From NCBI GenBank assembly GCA_025201345.1, contig JAIXMG010000041.1, positions 1 to 64,000 on the forward strand: DNA of 64,000 nucleotides, given 5' to 3'. Every line of letters starts with the position of its first letter. The first letter of the stretch is position 1. Shown here piece after piece: positions 1-13,112 of the stretch. Origin of the DNA: Thamnidium elegans (Eukaryota > Mucoromycota > Mucoromycetes > Mucorales > Mucoraceae). Under the pieces are notes generated by a model. It did not search any database. It was not told the DNA's origin and saw only the letters and a list, made by a program, of their open reading frames with translations. A program made the translations under genes and the position numbers.

Positions 1-3000
1 AAAGACTATGACAGCAATGCTATTAAAGATGCAATCTGGATTTTGGGGTACCATTACCAATGATGAAACACCTTATTATGATATCGTGAAACAAATTTGT
101 GAGCATGATGTTTTTCAAACTGCAATGAAAATTGCTCGAGAAGGAAACACTGGAAAGATTTTACAAAGAGATGGTACACGTTATCCCGATGATAAATTAA
201 TGGCAAAAATCAAGAGTATGTTGGAGTGGATATATCCTTATTGGTCTTCGTTACGACATTCACCCATAGAAAAACAAATGACACAAAAGATTTTAGATAC
301 TACGTTTGGATATTTTCAAATGGATACTTGGGGAGTTATGAGCAAAGCTTATTGTGCAGAATTAGGTCTACAAATTATTGATCAGTGTTTGGCGGATGAT
401 TCGGTTCCTGTGGATAAAATTGATGAATATGTGTTGAAGATCGTTGGGTTTGCTAAAACGGACGCTAGTAAATTACCTGCACTGGTACAACATATGCCTA
501 CAGTAGCCAGAAATATTTTGTCAGATTTGGTAGATCAAGATTCGACATATGTTAATAAAGCATTCAATGCTATTTTTCAAACAGATGATTTGACAGAAGA
601 TATAGATGAGATTATTATCGATAAACCAACAAAATCACCTTACGAATCTATTTGGACCTCAGTAAGATCAATATTCGATAAAGATGTTATCAAATACCCA
701 TGGTTAGCAAAGATTTTATTCAAAGCCTATTCTAATGTTGCATCTGCCGATATTCCCAATTTACTAAAAGAATACGAGAATAAAAACGAGGAGTTATCTC
801 AAGATTGTAGAGATGTATTACTACGTATTGCAGATATACGTACTGTTGTCGCAACCACATTAAAAATATTGAAAGATGCAAATTGGGAAACAAGGAAAAG
901 CATTTTATCTGATGCTGAGATGACAAAACCAGTGTTACATTTAATTTTTTCACCTTATAAAGAACTAAATCAAGATTCTCATATATTTATTCAACAATAT
1001 CACGGAAATATTCCTGTTAAAGATATGTTTCAATTGTTCTTTTATCTTTGCGAACCGTTACAAGTATTGGATGCCTTCAATTCTATCTTGCGCGAATTTA
1101 TTGCTTTGACCAGTAGTGCTAAACTCAATTTGTTTAAATCTGTACCTACATTAATGTCATTTTTATCGTTGCAAGCAGGCGTGTTAGCTAACCAGTCGAA
1201 TGGATATTTAGTTACTCTAGTGGAATCAAAGAATAATAAATTAAAGGATGAGGATGGTTTGATCAATCAATTTTGGGATGTATGCTGGCGTACAATTAGC
1301 ATTATACTGGATAAATCATTACACTGGGCTGCAGAATATCGTCCTGCCGAAGTCGCTTCTCTTATTGTACCTACATTGGATACCGCAATTAAAATGATGG
1401 CATCTAAAAACCTGTTCAAGAAGGCAATTAGTATCACATCCGAAAATACAGATGTTACACTCGGTTATGACCATATCAATACAATGGCCGATGCATTATC
1501 ACAATGGATCTATGTAACGCGTGAAGATATTATATCTCGACTGATACCATTGACTATTAATATTTTAGATGCATTGAAGAAGGCCGAAGTTAAAATTTCT
1601 GTCGAGGCATACGATCGTTTAATGACAGCTGCAACAGGTGTAAATGAAAGTAAATTATCTACTAGCGAAAGAGAAGGTTTATTTATGGCATTAAGTGCTC
1701 ATGAACCAACCAATTTTATTTTCTTGAACGATGATAGTGATGATGAGGATGTTGAATGGCAAACTATTAATTCTAGTTCAAGTCAACCCATTTCAATTGA
1801 TTTTGAGTCTAGTAAACCTGTAACTCCTACCGTATCCGAGAGTGTACCTACTACTACTACTGCTGTTAAAAATGTAGAACAAAGTATAAAGACACCAGTA
1901 AGATCACGTCAAATGACTTTAGATCAAAGCTTCTCTAATGTAACGTTGGTAAGTCCCGTTCGTCCTACAGTTAAACCTACACCGAAGATCACCTCTTATT
2001 TTTCAGCAACTGCTGCACAACCTCATGAAATATCCGATGATGAAATCGAGGATGAGTTTGATTCGATGGATTATTCCCAAGTTCCTGACGAATGGTTTGA
2101 ATCAGAGAAGGCTACTTCGTCAACTCAAAAGAGCGATAGCAAGAGCGTCCTGTTTGGCGATAACCATCCTATGGATATTGTAGAAGCGCGTCCGTATGCT
2201 GGTACGCCAATTAATATACCTGTATCTTCATCTGATACTGCTGAACCAGTACGAAAAAACCTGCAACAAGAGCAGCAAAAGCCTAGGCCAAATATGAATA
2301 GGGTATTTTTACCTCAAACAAAGCAACCAACATTTGCTGTAACTTCTAAAGGAAGAAAGTTAAAACCACCATCTATGGGATTTTCAAAACTAAAGAATTT
2401 ACGAGAAGAATTTAAAGCAGAACGTAGATTAATTGCTACTGCTAAATCACCTTCTGCAGCAGGTATTGTTCGCCAAAGATTTGGCGGAGATTCTTCAGGG
2501 TCTAGTTCTGATTCTTCTTCAGATGAAGGTGATGATGATTCTGGTTTGCTTGGATTGATTTATGATTTAGATAGTTCTGAACCTAAAGTCAATAAGGATG
2601 CTAGCATACAAGCTGAAAGTGCTAGTGTTAAAGCCTTATTTGAGACAAAACCTAAACGTACAATCAAATTATTGGATTCACCAGTTGGTTCTGACTATAT
2701 TGACAGAAAGCTTAAGAGTCGTGCGCGAGAACAACAACGTAGACAAAAGATCATACCAAGCATAGATCGAATGTTCAAGACGTTGCTCTCTTGGGACATT
2801 AACGGGGTCCGTGAAATACCACCAAATACCAACGAATCTATGTATACATCCGTACCAACAGTGTTTAAAACGTTTGAAGAGTATCGATCTACATTTGAGC
2901 CTTTACTGATGCTAGAAACTTGGTCACAAATACTTCGCGCTAAAGAACAGTTATCTCAATCGGATGTTTTAAATGGTTGTATTGTTGAAGGACGTTGTCA

Positions 3001-6000
3001 TATCAATGACTTTGTTGATGTTACGTTTGGTTTACCCATGAGTTTAATCAATAATAATTTGTCTCCTGACGATTTGATTTGTGTTGCCAATCATTTTGGA
3101 CCAAGCTTTTTCAGTACGTTAGAAGCGGATATTTGGAGAGGAAAGGCATTTTTGGGAAAGGTGGTGTCGATTAAACAGAAAAAGAATTTAGGTGAAGTGG
3201 TTGTTCGCTGTTATTTTGCTTCGGATCGAATCAGTCTTTTAAATTCTATTTCTCCAAAGACTTCTTGGTTTATTCTACGTATTATGAGGTAGTGTAAAAA
3301 AATATTGAAATGCGGGCGATTTTTTTTAATATAACTTGTTTTTTATAGCTTAACTACTACAATGCGTGAATATGCTGCATTAGAAGGCTTAGAGTACTAT
3401 GATTTAGGCAAAGATATTATTCAACCAAAACCTAGTACAATTATTAAACCTAGTCGTGATCAAATCGAAGAATACCGCGCTAGATATGATGTAAATGAAC
3501 CTCAAGCAGAAGCCATTGTTTATGCTATTCAAAAGAAGAAAGGATTTTCATTAATTCAAGGGTAAGAAAAATAATAATAAAAAATAATAATTATAGATTA
3601 AAATTTAATAATCCTTTTTTTTTTAGTCCTCCAGGTACTGGTAAAACAAAAACTATTTTATCTTTAATCGTTTCATTACTTGATCGACGTACCAATACTA
3701 CAGCGGAACAACCATATGGAACTGGAAAACTGTTGGTCTGCGCACCTAGTAATGCAGCAGTGGACGAGATTGCCAAACGGTTAAAGGAAGGAATTCTTAC
3801 TTCTCACGGTATACGATACCCAAATATTGTTCGTATTGGTGTAGCAGATTCAGTCAATGCAAGTGTCAAAGACCGTATCTTGGATCGCTTGATTGAAGCT
3901 GAGATGGATTCAGCAGGTGGAAAGAACGGTGCACCTGGTGGTAAATGGGGAGCAAAATTGGATAGTTTACACCAAGATATTCGAGATATTCAAATTAGCT
4001 TGGATGATGTTGACCGTGAGATTACTAGAGCTGGCAGTGATATGGTTCAAATGTCCATTCTTCGTGATAAACGAAAGGCGCTTGGACAAAAATTGACTAG
4101 GTCTAAAATTTTGTTAAAGGATACATACCAAGATCAAAAGAATTACGGTAAAGAAATGGAAATTTCGAGAGTTCGTGCTCGTCAAAAGGTATTCGCTAAT
4201 GCTGATGTTGTGTGTGCTACGTTAAGTGGAAGTGGACATGATATGTTGACAGCTATGGGTGTTTCATTTGAAACGGTTATTGTTGATGAAGCAGCTCAGT
4301 CAATTGAGATTAGTTCGTTGATTCCGCTCAAGTTTGATACGCAAAGATGTATTTTGGTAGGTGATCCCAATCAGTTACCTCCTACGGTAATGTCTCCAAT
4401 AGCTACCAAGTATAGCTACCAGCAAAGTTTGTTTATGAGATTAGAGTATACGGTTGCTAAAGAAGTTAGTCTATTAAGTATTCAGTACCGTATGCATCCT
4501 GATATCAGTAAATTACCAAGCAAGTTGTTTTATAGATCTCAATTGTTGGATGGACCCAATATGGATAAGGTTTCTTCAGCTGTTTGGCATAGCTTACCAG
4601 AGTTTCCTCCTTATCGATTCTTTAATATCATGGATGGCCAAGAGAAAGTCGGAAGAGGAAAGTCTATTTATAATGTCGCTGAGGCTGATGCAGCAGTTGC
4701 TTTGGTCGATATGCTTTGTACTAAACTACCAAGTATCAAATTCGCTTCCAAGATTGGTGTCATTACTCCTTACAAACAACAAGTGAGTCAACTCAAGTCC
4801 AAATTTCAAAAACGGTTTGGAAATGGAATCTTGAATGTTATTGATTTTAATACAGTGGATGGGTTTCAAGGTCAAGAGAAAGAAATCATTATCTTTTCTT
4901 GTGTAAGAGCTGGTCCAGGTAAAAATTTGCTCAATATATATATATATATATTATTTACAATAATAATAATTATATTTTTTATAGGTCGTGGTATTGGTTT
5001 CTTGGCTGATATGCGTCGTATGAACGTAGGTATTACTCGTGCCAAATGTTCTTTATTTATACTTGGAAATGCTACGTCTTTATCAAATAGCGAGTACTGG
5101 GGGGATTTAGTCTATGATGCAAATAAGCGAAACTTAATAACTGACGTAAGAACAATAACTACTTTTCTTTAAAATAATAATAATATTAACGTATATATAT
5201 ATCTATCTATACTCAGTGTAACTATCCATATTTCCGTCATACCATAAATGTATCATCTATACCACGCAACATCTTTGATAAAGCTTCAACAGTTATTGAA
5301 AAAAAGACTATTCAGTATAAAAAGGGACCTACCAAGATTGATACACCCAGATCAGGGTCTGCTTCTAATTCAGATTCTGAAAGCGCAGCCAGAATTGGTG
5401 AAAAGCGATCTAATATTTCCAGTAGTGCACCTGCTTCTCGTCGTCGTAAAGTGATTATACCTTCTGATGATGATATTGAAATGACTGAGGCACCAGAAAT
5501 TCAAAAAGATGAATCCAGTTCGTTTTTAGAAAAGGTGCGACGTGATAAGGAATTGAAAGCACAAATGGTGCAGGCTGCTGCTGCTCCGGTACCGACGGCT
5601 TCGTCAAATATGTCAATGAATGAGTATAGAGCTTCAAGAGGGTTACCCCCTCTTCAAAGCTCTAGGTTATCAAGTACATCATTACCACCAAAGGTTTCAA
5701 CTCCTGTGAGGCCAAGTAATGCTAGCGCAAGTAATTTATTTATTAATCGAAGAAAACCAGTAATATCTGTAAGTGAACTGATTACAATATATACATATGC
5801 ATATATATATATATATATATATATATTTAATAATTTATGATCATAGAAGCCAAAGGCTGTTGGTATATGTCCAGATGGTATGAATGCTAAAGAAAAAGCA
5901 GTTTTAGAACACTCTGCGGCAAAAGAAAGAATGAGACAAATTAGAGAAGAAGAAAGAAATAGAACAAATAGACCTAGTTTTAATCCACCACCCATTCGCG

Positions 6001-6182
6001 ATCTTGGTAGTATAGTTGACGATGTACAAAGAAATAGAAGTCAAGATCGCTATGATAGACAAAGCGGTCGTGATCGTTATGATAGGCAAAGCGGTAATGA
6101 TCGACAGAGTAGTCATGATCGACGTAACGACGGTAACAGATACAATGGTAATAATCGCTATAACTACCGTCGTTACGATTGA
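1..6182 (+). CDS. SEN1: SEN1-type RNA/DNA helicase, 5' end outside window
   Basis: Superfamily 1 helicase of the Sen1/senataxin family, which ends non-coding RNA transcription and resolves R-loops in the nucleus. Six exons join in frame: 1-3288, 3349-3561, 3627-4918, 4985-5145, 5217-5768 and 5847-6182, giving about 1,940 residues here. The long helical first exon matches the Sen1 N-terminal domain and ends in an acidic Ser-rich linker. The helicase core shows Walker A GPPGTGKT at the exon 2/3 junction, DEAAQ near 4290, GDPNQLPP near 4362, QYRMHPDIS near 4485, DGFQGQEKE near 4860 and the NVGITRAKCSL box after 5020. The C-terminus is basic and ends in RYDRQSG-type repeats. The frame is open to the window edge and the yeast protein is about 2,230 residues, so the true start probably lies upstream of the ATG at 8. 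The gene converges on ARS2. Confidence 0.93.
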
Positions 6183-6416
6183 AATTTTTTATGTATATAA
6201 TAAAACATGTATATTTTATATAAAAAAAAAAAAGCGTTGAATATTTTATACAAAAAGGTCAATTGAAACTATATTTATTTAAATTGAGATGAGGAGAGAG
6301 AGAGCGTGTATGGGTGAGAAAGAGAATAGATAGAAAGAGACAGGAAAAAAGAAAAAAAAAGAAAAAAAAAGGAAACACAATAAAGGGAAAAAAGATGTGC
6401 GTAATAAAAAAATAAC

Positions 6417-9090
6417 TCAATAAAATGAAATATTTGAATCACCCTCAGCAGGAGCATCGAGATCAACATATGACTTAACTTGACGGGGATCTTTAGGGAG
6501 AGAATCTTCAAGATCCATCATACCAGGAGCTCTTGTTCTTCGAGCAGCGTTAACAGCGGTAGTCCAACCTGCTGGGGCGTTATCACTACCGAAGCCAATA
6601 CGAGGTATTTGATCCCAAGGGGTACCAGCAACAGCACTATGCATACCAGCCATAGGTAATGGTGGTGGACGCATATTACCAGGGCCATTCATCATGAACG
6701 GTTGTGGTTGTTGTCCAAATGGAATATTATTCGGCATTGGGTTCATCATTTGAGTTGTATTTGGACTGGGAATTAAATGATTAGGATCGCAAACATAATT
6801 ATTAAAATATTCTACTTCGGCTTTTATGCGATCGATTTCTTCAGGATGTTTAGATAATATATGCTTTTCAACATAATCAAAGCCTTTGAATGCCTTTGAA
6901 CATTCCCCTACTTGACATTTGTACTTTGATTCGTGTTCTTTTAAGACGTGTTCTTTTACATAATCATCAATTTCACTTTTTTTTTGTATACATAATAGAT
7001 TAGTATTTATATTAAAAATAATAATAAGCAACTTACGACTGTAAAACACGTCCACCTAATCTCTTGAGTTCACGATCATCAGGTGTATGTATTTTCATTG
7101 AAATCTTTTGATCTAAATTCTTTGCCCATTGAGCGACTAATATAAAAGATTAGGTTAGTTATGCAACTTTTGATATATATGTATATAAATAATTTTTACC
7201 TCCTCTTTCGTTTTTAGCGATAAGTTTAGGATCAGTAGGTTCATCAATGACATTACTAGCAGTAGCACGACAATGAGGTTCACAACACTTTTTGTTTAAT
7301 TCCTCAAGTGAATCACATTCAAGAGCACAATAATAACAGTACATATAAACGCGTCTTAAATAAATAATGATCATATCCAAAAGTTTTTTCAAATTCCATC
7401 TGTCAACATTATCTTCATCATCCACTTTACCGTCTTCACTTCCTTCTTTTTTAACCTCTTCTTCTTCTGCAGGTTTAATACGATTCTCAATGACAAATTG
7501 AGCACGAGCTTCAACTGCTTTTAAGCCCTCAGGGATATCATCACCCAACATGGTTTCAAAGGCTAAAGCAAGTTCTTTTGATTGTTCAAGATCTTTTTGT
7601 AAACGTTCAGTTGTGTTTGATATATCAGGAGCAATACGAGGTACACGAGTTGTAACTGTATCCTTTCGATTCATGGCAAGATGAAAAACAAAATCATCTA
7701 CCTTTTGATTATCCATTTGATCAAATGCTTTCTTCATATCAGTACCTTCTTTAAAAGTAATCCAACCAATACGATGGAATTTTTTGTTGGGTCCTGGTTC
7801 TGAAAGAGCTAAATAATCAAATCCTTCTACTTTACTACACATCTAGAGAAAATAATTTCAATATATATATTATTGACATAAAAAAAAAAGTATATATATT
7901 TACCTCCAAGATTTTCTCTCTAGGAATGGTTGGTGGTACAGTCTTAATAACTAATCTAGTCTCATATTCATCATTACTGTTTGATTCTGTAGGATTAGCG
8001 GGTTCAACAGTAGCAGTATCCTCTTCAAGATTACCATCATTTGCTTGACCATCTTTATCGAAACGAATCTCATCAAATTCACCCTTTTCTAAATCTTGTA
8101 AAAATGTATTTAAATAACGTCTTCTACGTAACTTGATGTCTTGATAACGTGGTTGAGATAATTTAGGGTGGTATTTTTCTTGAAACCATTCTTTGTCTTT
8201 ATTGGCAACAAAAAATTGAGCTAATTGACGAGCAGCAAATTTCTCTTTGTAATGAGCATAACGCTTTTGCATATCTTCATCATCAATACGTCTAGTAGCC
8301 GTTCTACGTGTATAGTCATAGAATTGTTTAAAAGGAACTAAATAATCCAGTTGATTAGGATCTACTGAAAATCTTTTTTTTTTTTTAAAAAAAAAAGTAA
8401 GTACACGTACGCTGTATTATTATTTTTATTATTTTTTTTTACCTGCCAGCCCAACCTTGATTTACCATTTGAGGGTTCATCATATCTATCACCAACGAAA
8501 AGTTAATAATGTATTTAAATATAATATACAGATATATTTACCCATTATAGGGAAACCACCAGGATTGTTAGGACCAAAAGAAGGGTTTGATAAAACTTCT
8601 GGTTTGTTACCGTAACGTGGGCCAGGTACATAACCATCGCGATCATAGTTGGGAATATAGTGATCAGTATCTGGTTCATTTCTTAAATCTCTTTCCATTC
8701 GGTTGGGTCGAGAGTTTTGATAGTTTCTCATGGGTGGAGGTGAAAATGAAGGTCTTCTTTTATGTCTGCGTTCTTTTTCGAATTTAAAAAAAGTTGTATA
8801 AAAAGAAAGAGTAATGTAAAAAAAAGGTATAAATAAAAAAAAAGAGAGAATATATATAAGATAAATAGGAAAGTTTTTTTTTATAGAGAGATAAAATAGA
8901 AAAAGATTATGTGCTGTATTTATATACCTTCAGGTGGAGTTGGGCTACGACGACCACGTTTCTTTCCGTAACGTTCATACTCATCGTTACCATAGGCTCT
9001 GTCACGTTCAACACTACGTTCATGACGAAACTTGTCACGCCCATGGTTACGAGATGAGGTTTCATCATCTGACCATTCGTTATAACCCAT
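6417..9090 (-). CDS. ARS2: ARS2/SERRATE zinc-finger protein of nuclear RNA processing
   Basis: Homologue of ARS2 (animals) and SERRATE (plants), a scaffold that links the nuclear cap-binding complex to RNA processing or decay. Seven exons join in frame: 9090-8928, 8772-8542, 8485-8443, 8372-7904, 7842-7200, 7136-7037 and 6975-6417, giving 735 residues. An Arg-rich charged N-terminus comes first. The family core (FSVDPNQLDYLVPFKQF onward) follows, then an RRM-like segment, then a C2H2 finger in exon 7 (YKCQVGECSKAF...KHILSKH). A Gly/Pro/Met-rich stretch follows and the C-terminus has the family signature YVDLDAPAEGD. The start at 9090 is the first Met with family-like sequence; an upstream in-frame Met at 9141 would add a Lys-rich leader. 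It is divergent from GAR1 across about 235 bp. Confidence 0.9.
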
Positions 9091-9325
9091 TTTCTTTTTC
9101 TTTTTTTGATGAATTAAAAAGAGAAGAAAGAAAATACACAAAGAAAAAAGGAGTGTTAATGACGTCTACTAAGTCTAACGGATCACGTGATTTAATTGTC
9201 AAATTATGTGACCTCTTATTTTATAGTCCCGCTTCCAATTGTCAAATTTTTCCTTTTTGCTTAGAAGAAAAAAAAAAGAGAGCTTTATTAATTCCTTTTT
9301 TTAAAAAAAACATATATATATTAAA
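9091..9325. promoter_or_regulatory. Shared ARS2/GAR1 divergent promoter region
   Basis: This 235-bp space lies between two divergently read start codons, so it must hold both promoters or 5' leaders. It has a TATA-like run CATATATATATT about 15 bp before the GAR1 ATG and a T-run followed by an A-run near 9296-9310. Promoter function is inferred from position only. Confidence 0.5.
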
Positions 9326-10361
9326 ATGGGTAAAGGTGGATATGGCGAACAAAGAGGTGGTGGACGTGGTGGTTTCCGTGGTGGTAAGAAAATACACATA
9401 TTAAAAATATATGCGTGTATAGAATTTGAAAGTGTATAGATCTTAATAAATTTTTTTTGACATGTCAATAGGTCGTGGTGGTGGACGTGGTGGTTTCGGT
9501 GGTGGAGGATTTAACCAAGGTCCTCCATCTGAAGTAGTCGGTAAGAATTTAATTACGCTAAATACCGTTATAAAAAAATATTTTAACACATATTATAGTC
9601 GTCGGTGCATTTGTTAGCGCTTGTGAAGGAGAAATGGTCTGTAAATTAAACAACCCCAAGGTTCCTTTCTTCAACGCACCTATTTATCTCCAAGACAAGA
9701 CCTTAATCGGTAAAATTGATGAAATTCTTGGTCCTTTAAACGAAATTTTCTTCACTGTCAAGATGGAAAGCGGTGTTACAGCTACTACTTTCAAGCCTGA
9801 CGATAAGGTTTATATTGGTCTTGATAAACTTCTTCCTATGGAAAGATTCTTACCTAAGCCCAAGGTTGCCGGAAAGGGTAAAGCATATGAATTTATATAT
9901 ATATTTTAATTTGATCTAATGCTTCCTTCCCCCCTCTTTTTTTCTAAAATGCAGCTGATAAGCCTACTGGTCTTCAAGGAAAGGTTGAAAAGAAGCAAAG
10001 TGCCGGTTTCGGTGGCCGCGGTGGCCGTGGTGGTCGCGGTGGATTCGGTGGTGATCGCGGAGGACGTGGAGGACGTGGAGGTTTCGGTGGTGATCGTGGA
10101 GGCCGTGGTGGTTTCGGTGCTCCTCGTGGCGGTCGCGGTGGATTCGGTGGTGATCGTGGAGGCCGTGGTGGATTCGGCGGTGGTGATCGCGGAGGCCGTG
10201 GTGGCTTCGGCGGTGATCGTCGTGGCGGATTCGGTGGTGATCGTGGAGGCCGTGGTGGATTCGGCGGCGGTGATCGTGGAAGCCGTGGTGGATTCGGTGG
10301 TGACCGTGGAGGTCGTGGTGGATTCGCCAGTGGTGGAAGCGGTAACCATGTTACTTTCTAA
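9326..10361 (+). CDS. GAR1: H/ACA snoRNP subunit GAR1
   Basis: GAR1 is a core protein of H/ACA small nucleolar ribonucleoproteins, which direct rRNA pseudouridylation in the nucleolus. Four exons (9326-9383, 9472-9540, 9599-9877, 9955-10361) give 270 residues. The two short first exons encode an RGG-rich N-terminus. Exon 3 encodes the whole conserved beta-barrel, recognisable from [33 protein letters not shown] and [12 protein letters not shown]. Exon 4 is a long [10 protein letters not shown] tail. The usual fungal protein is about 200 residues, and the extra length here is all Gly/Arg repeat. The near-identical repeat units are GC-richer than the surroundings. An open antisense frame across them is a by-product of that composition. 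Confidence 0.95.
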
Positions 10362-10631
10362 ATTTAAAAAAAAAACCTTATAATTATCACTTTTGTATTT
10401 GAGAGAGAATATTGAAAATCATCAACCATTATTTTTTGTGTAAATAAATAAAATAAGAGAAATCGCATAGCAAAAAAAAAAAGAAGAGAAAAAGTGTCGG
10501 TCATTTAATAGCATTTTGTGTGCGTGTGTGCATTATCGTTATGGGATTGCAAGGAATTCATTGGTACAGAAAAAGAATTAATAGCGACTTTTTTTGTATT
10601 TTATTTCTTTTTTTCTTCTTCATTACAAAGA

Positions 10632-12679
10632 ATGAGAATACTTTCTATTTATGCACCATTATTACGAGTAACACAAGTTACGTCTGTCTATGTTCGACCT
10701 GCGGTTTTATCTAGATGCTATCATAGTGCAGAGTACAGTGGCGGTGGCCTTATGGGTAGAGATAACTTCACTACGCCAATATCTACACCACCTAGTAAAT
10801 CTGAAGACCCTTTTGCTCATTTGGAACTGGCTCAATTAACCGACCCACGTTCGGTAACATATACCTTGACAGAGTCTATTTTTTTTATCTTATTAAATGT
10901 GTTTTTATATAGATTGTTCAACATCTGAATGAATATGTCATTGGTCAAGAACGAGCTAAAAAAGTACTTGCAGTAGCTATTTTTAACCATTACAATCGTG
11001 TGAGAACTAATATGAAGAGACAACAAGCTCAAGCTGAAAAACAACAACGTGAACGTGAAATTGCTGAAGGTGAAGAAAGGATTCATGCTGAACATCATCA
11101 CCCTACTTTACCTCAAGATTATTATTCTAATCAGTTACCAATTCAAAATCATACTAGTGAATTTCCACCTAATGAAAGAGCTTTATCCTATGGTATAGTA
11201 TATATTTCATGAGTATATATTGTAATTGATAATTAAAAATGTACGTGTTGTTAGGTGCTCAACGACGTGCTTGGTTAAATCCACCCACCGAAGCAAACGA
11301 AACTAGTAGTAAAGCTATACCTACTGATGTAGAATTGATATCCTCTTTAGATACTAGTAGTGAAGAAGATATTACGGTACATGATAAAAGTAACGTTTTG
11401 TTGATTGGACCCACTGGATCAGGTATATATATATAGTAATCATAAATGTATATATAAATGTATAAATATACTTATTCTAAAATAAAATAGGCAAGACATT
11501 ATTGGCCAGAACTTTGGCTCAAGTGTTACAAGTACCTTTTTCAATGTCGGATGCTACACCTTTTACTCAGGCTGGTTATGTAGGAGAAGATGTCGAATTG
11601 GTCATTCAGAGATTACTCCAGTCTTGTGATTTTGATGTCAAGAAAGCCGAGACGGGTATTGTGTTTATTGATGAGATTGATAAGATTTCTAGAAGAACCG
11701 ATTCGCATACTGCTTCTAGAGATGTATCTGGTGAAGGTGTTCAACAGGTATAAACAATAATTTTGTATTGGTTATATATATACATATATAATTGACCAAG
11801 TATATTATAGTCACTGTTAAGAATGCTTGAAGGAACTGTTGTAAATGTAACGGATAAGTCAGGAGCTGGTAGTCATAAAAGAGGAAACCCTGGTGGGTCT
11901 TTAAGTTCACCAAGTAAAGGAGAAACTTATTCCGTTGATACAAGTAATATTTTGTTTATTTTAAGTGGTGCATTTATTGGATTAGAAAAGATTATCGGAG
12001 ATCGTCTTTCAAAAGGGGTAAATACTAATTTTATTACAGGTTAAATTTTTTTTTAAGTCTAAACTTTCTTTTGTGAATAGTCAATTGGGTTTGATGCACA
12101 TTTAAAATCAGAATCAGATATTGCTGAAGAAAGCAAAGAATCATTACATGTGGTTGAACCTACTGATCTGGTAAAGTACGGTCTGATTCCTGAATTTGTT
12201 GGTCGGGTTCCGGTTGTTGCATCTGTAAATAATCTTCAAGTAGAAGATTTGGTTCGCGTGTTAAAGGAGCCAAAGAATTCATTGCTGAGACAATATGAGG
12301 GACTATTCAAGTTGAACAATATCAGTTTGAGATTTAGTCAGAATGCTCTTAAAAGTATCGCTGCACAAGCGTTGGAAAAGAAAACTGGTGCTCGTGGATT
12401 AAGACGTATCATGGTAAAAATATATATAATAGTAGAAATAGTAAACAAAAATATTAATATATGAATTAGGAAAACTTGTTGTTGGAACCAATGTATGATG
12501 CGCCTGCTTCTTGTATTAAACAAGTCATTATTGATAGTAAAGTCGTAAACAAGGAAAAGACAGCAGTTTATATTACGACAGAAAAATCTCAAATGGCTGA
12601 TAAAATGATTGCAGATGATGATGGTGTTAGTTTACCTCTCAATGAGGACGATACCCCACAACAAATGACTCAGATTTAA
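10632..12679 (+). CDS. CLPX: Mitochondrial ClpX-type AAA+ unfoldase
   Basis: ClpX-family ATPase, the unfoldase of the mitochondrial matrix (Mcx1 in yeast, CLPX in animals). Seven exons join in phase: 10632-10853, 10913-11192, 11255-11422, 11491-11747, 11811-12017, 12081-12413 and 12470-12679, giving 558 residues. The N-terminus is basic and Ser/Arg-rich, as expected for mitochondrial import, and no zinc-binding domain is visible. The AAA+ module starts at [16 protein letters not shown] and has Walker A GPTGSGKT split by the intron at 11423-11490. It also has VGEDVE, Walker [16 protein letters not shown]-like [12 protein letters not shown] and the sensor-2 segment GARGLRR. An inserted charged loop after exon 2 is typical of ClpX. 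Whether a ClpP partner exists cannot be judged from this window. Confidence 0.93.
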
Positions 12680-13073
12680 AAAAAAAAAAAAATTATACAC
12701 ATGTACATTTTTCTCTTTCTTGTCTTAAGTTATGCATATTCTTTCCCCCCTCCCCCTTCCCACTTCTCACTTTCTTTTTTTTTTTTAAAAAAAAGAGTAA
12801 ATTTTGTAGTACATGTTTAATATTATAAAAAAGGGGTTGTATGTAACAATTACAGATCTGATAAGTATACTTAAATACTTGTACTACTTCACATGTAGAT
12901 CTAGTTACACCAGTCCCTCTTTCAACAATCATAATATATAAGCCATACATCTTATCTTCTCTAGACACGTAGCCTTTGTAAGTGTTATTAACATACGCAC
13001 TTATTGGTATTTTAGAAGTAAATTCAGATTAAATCACGTATAATCAACCTCGTTGAATACATCGTGTAAGGAG

Positions 13074-13112
<39 letters not shown>

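Noticed and set aside
9906..10383. Long open frames over GAR1 exon 4: Thr/Ser/Ala-rich on the minus strand and Val-rich in another plus-strand frame
   Set aside because: They mirror the RGG repeat of the real gene, have biased composition and no promoter or splice context.
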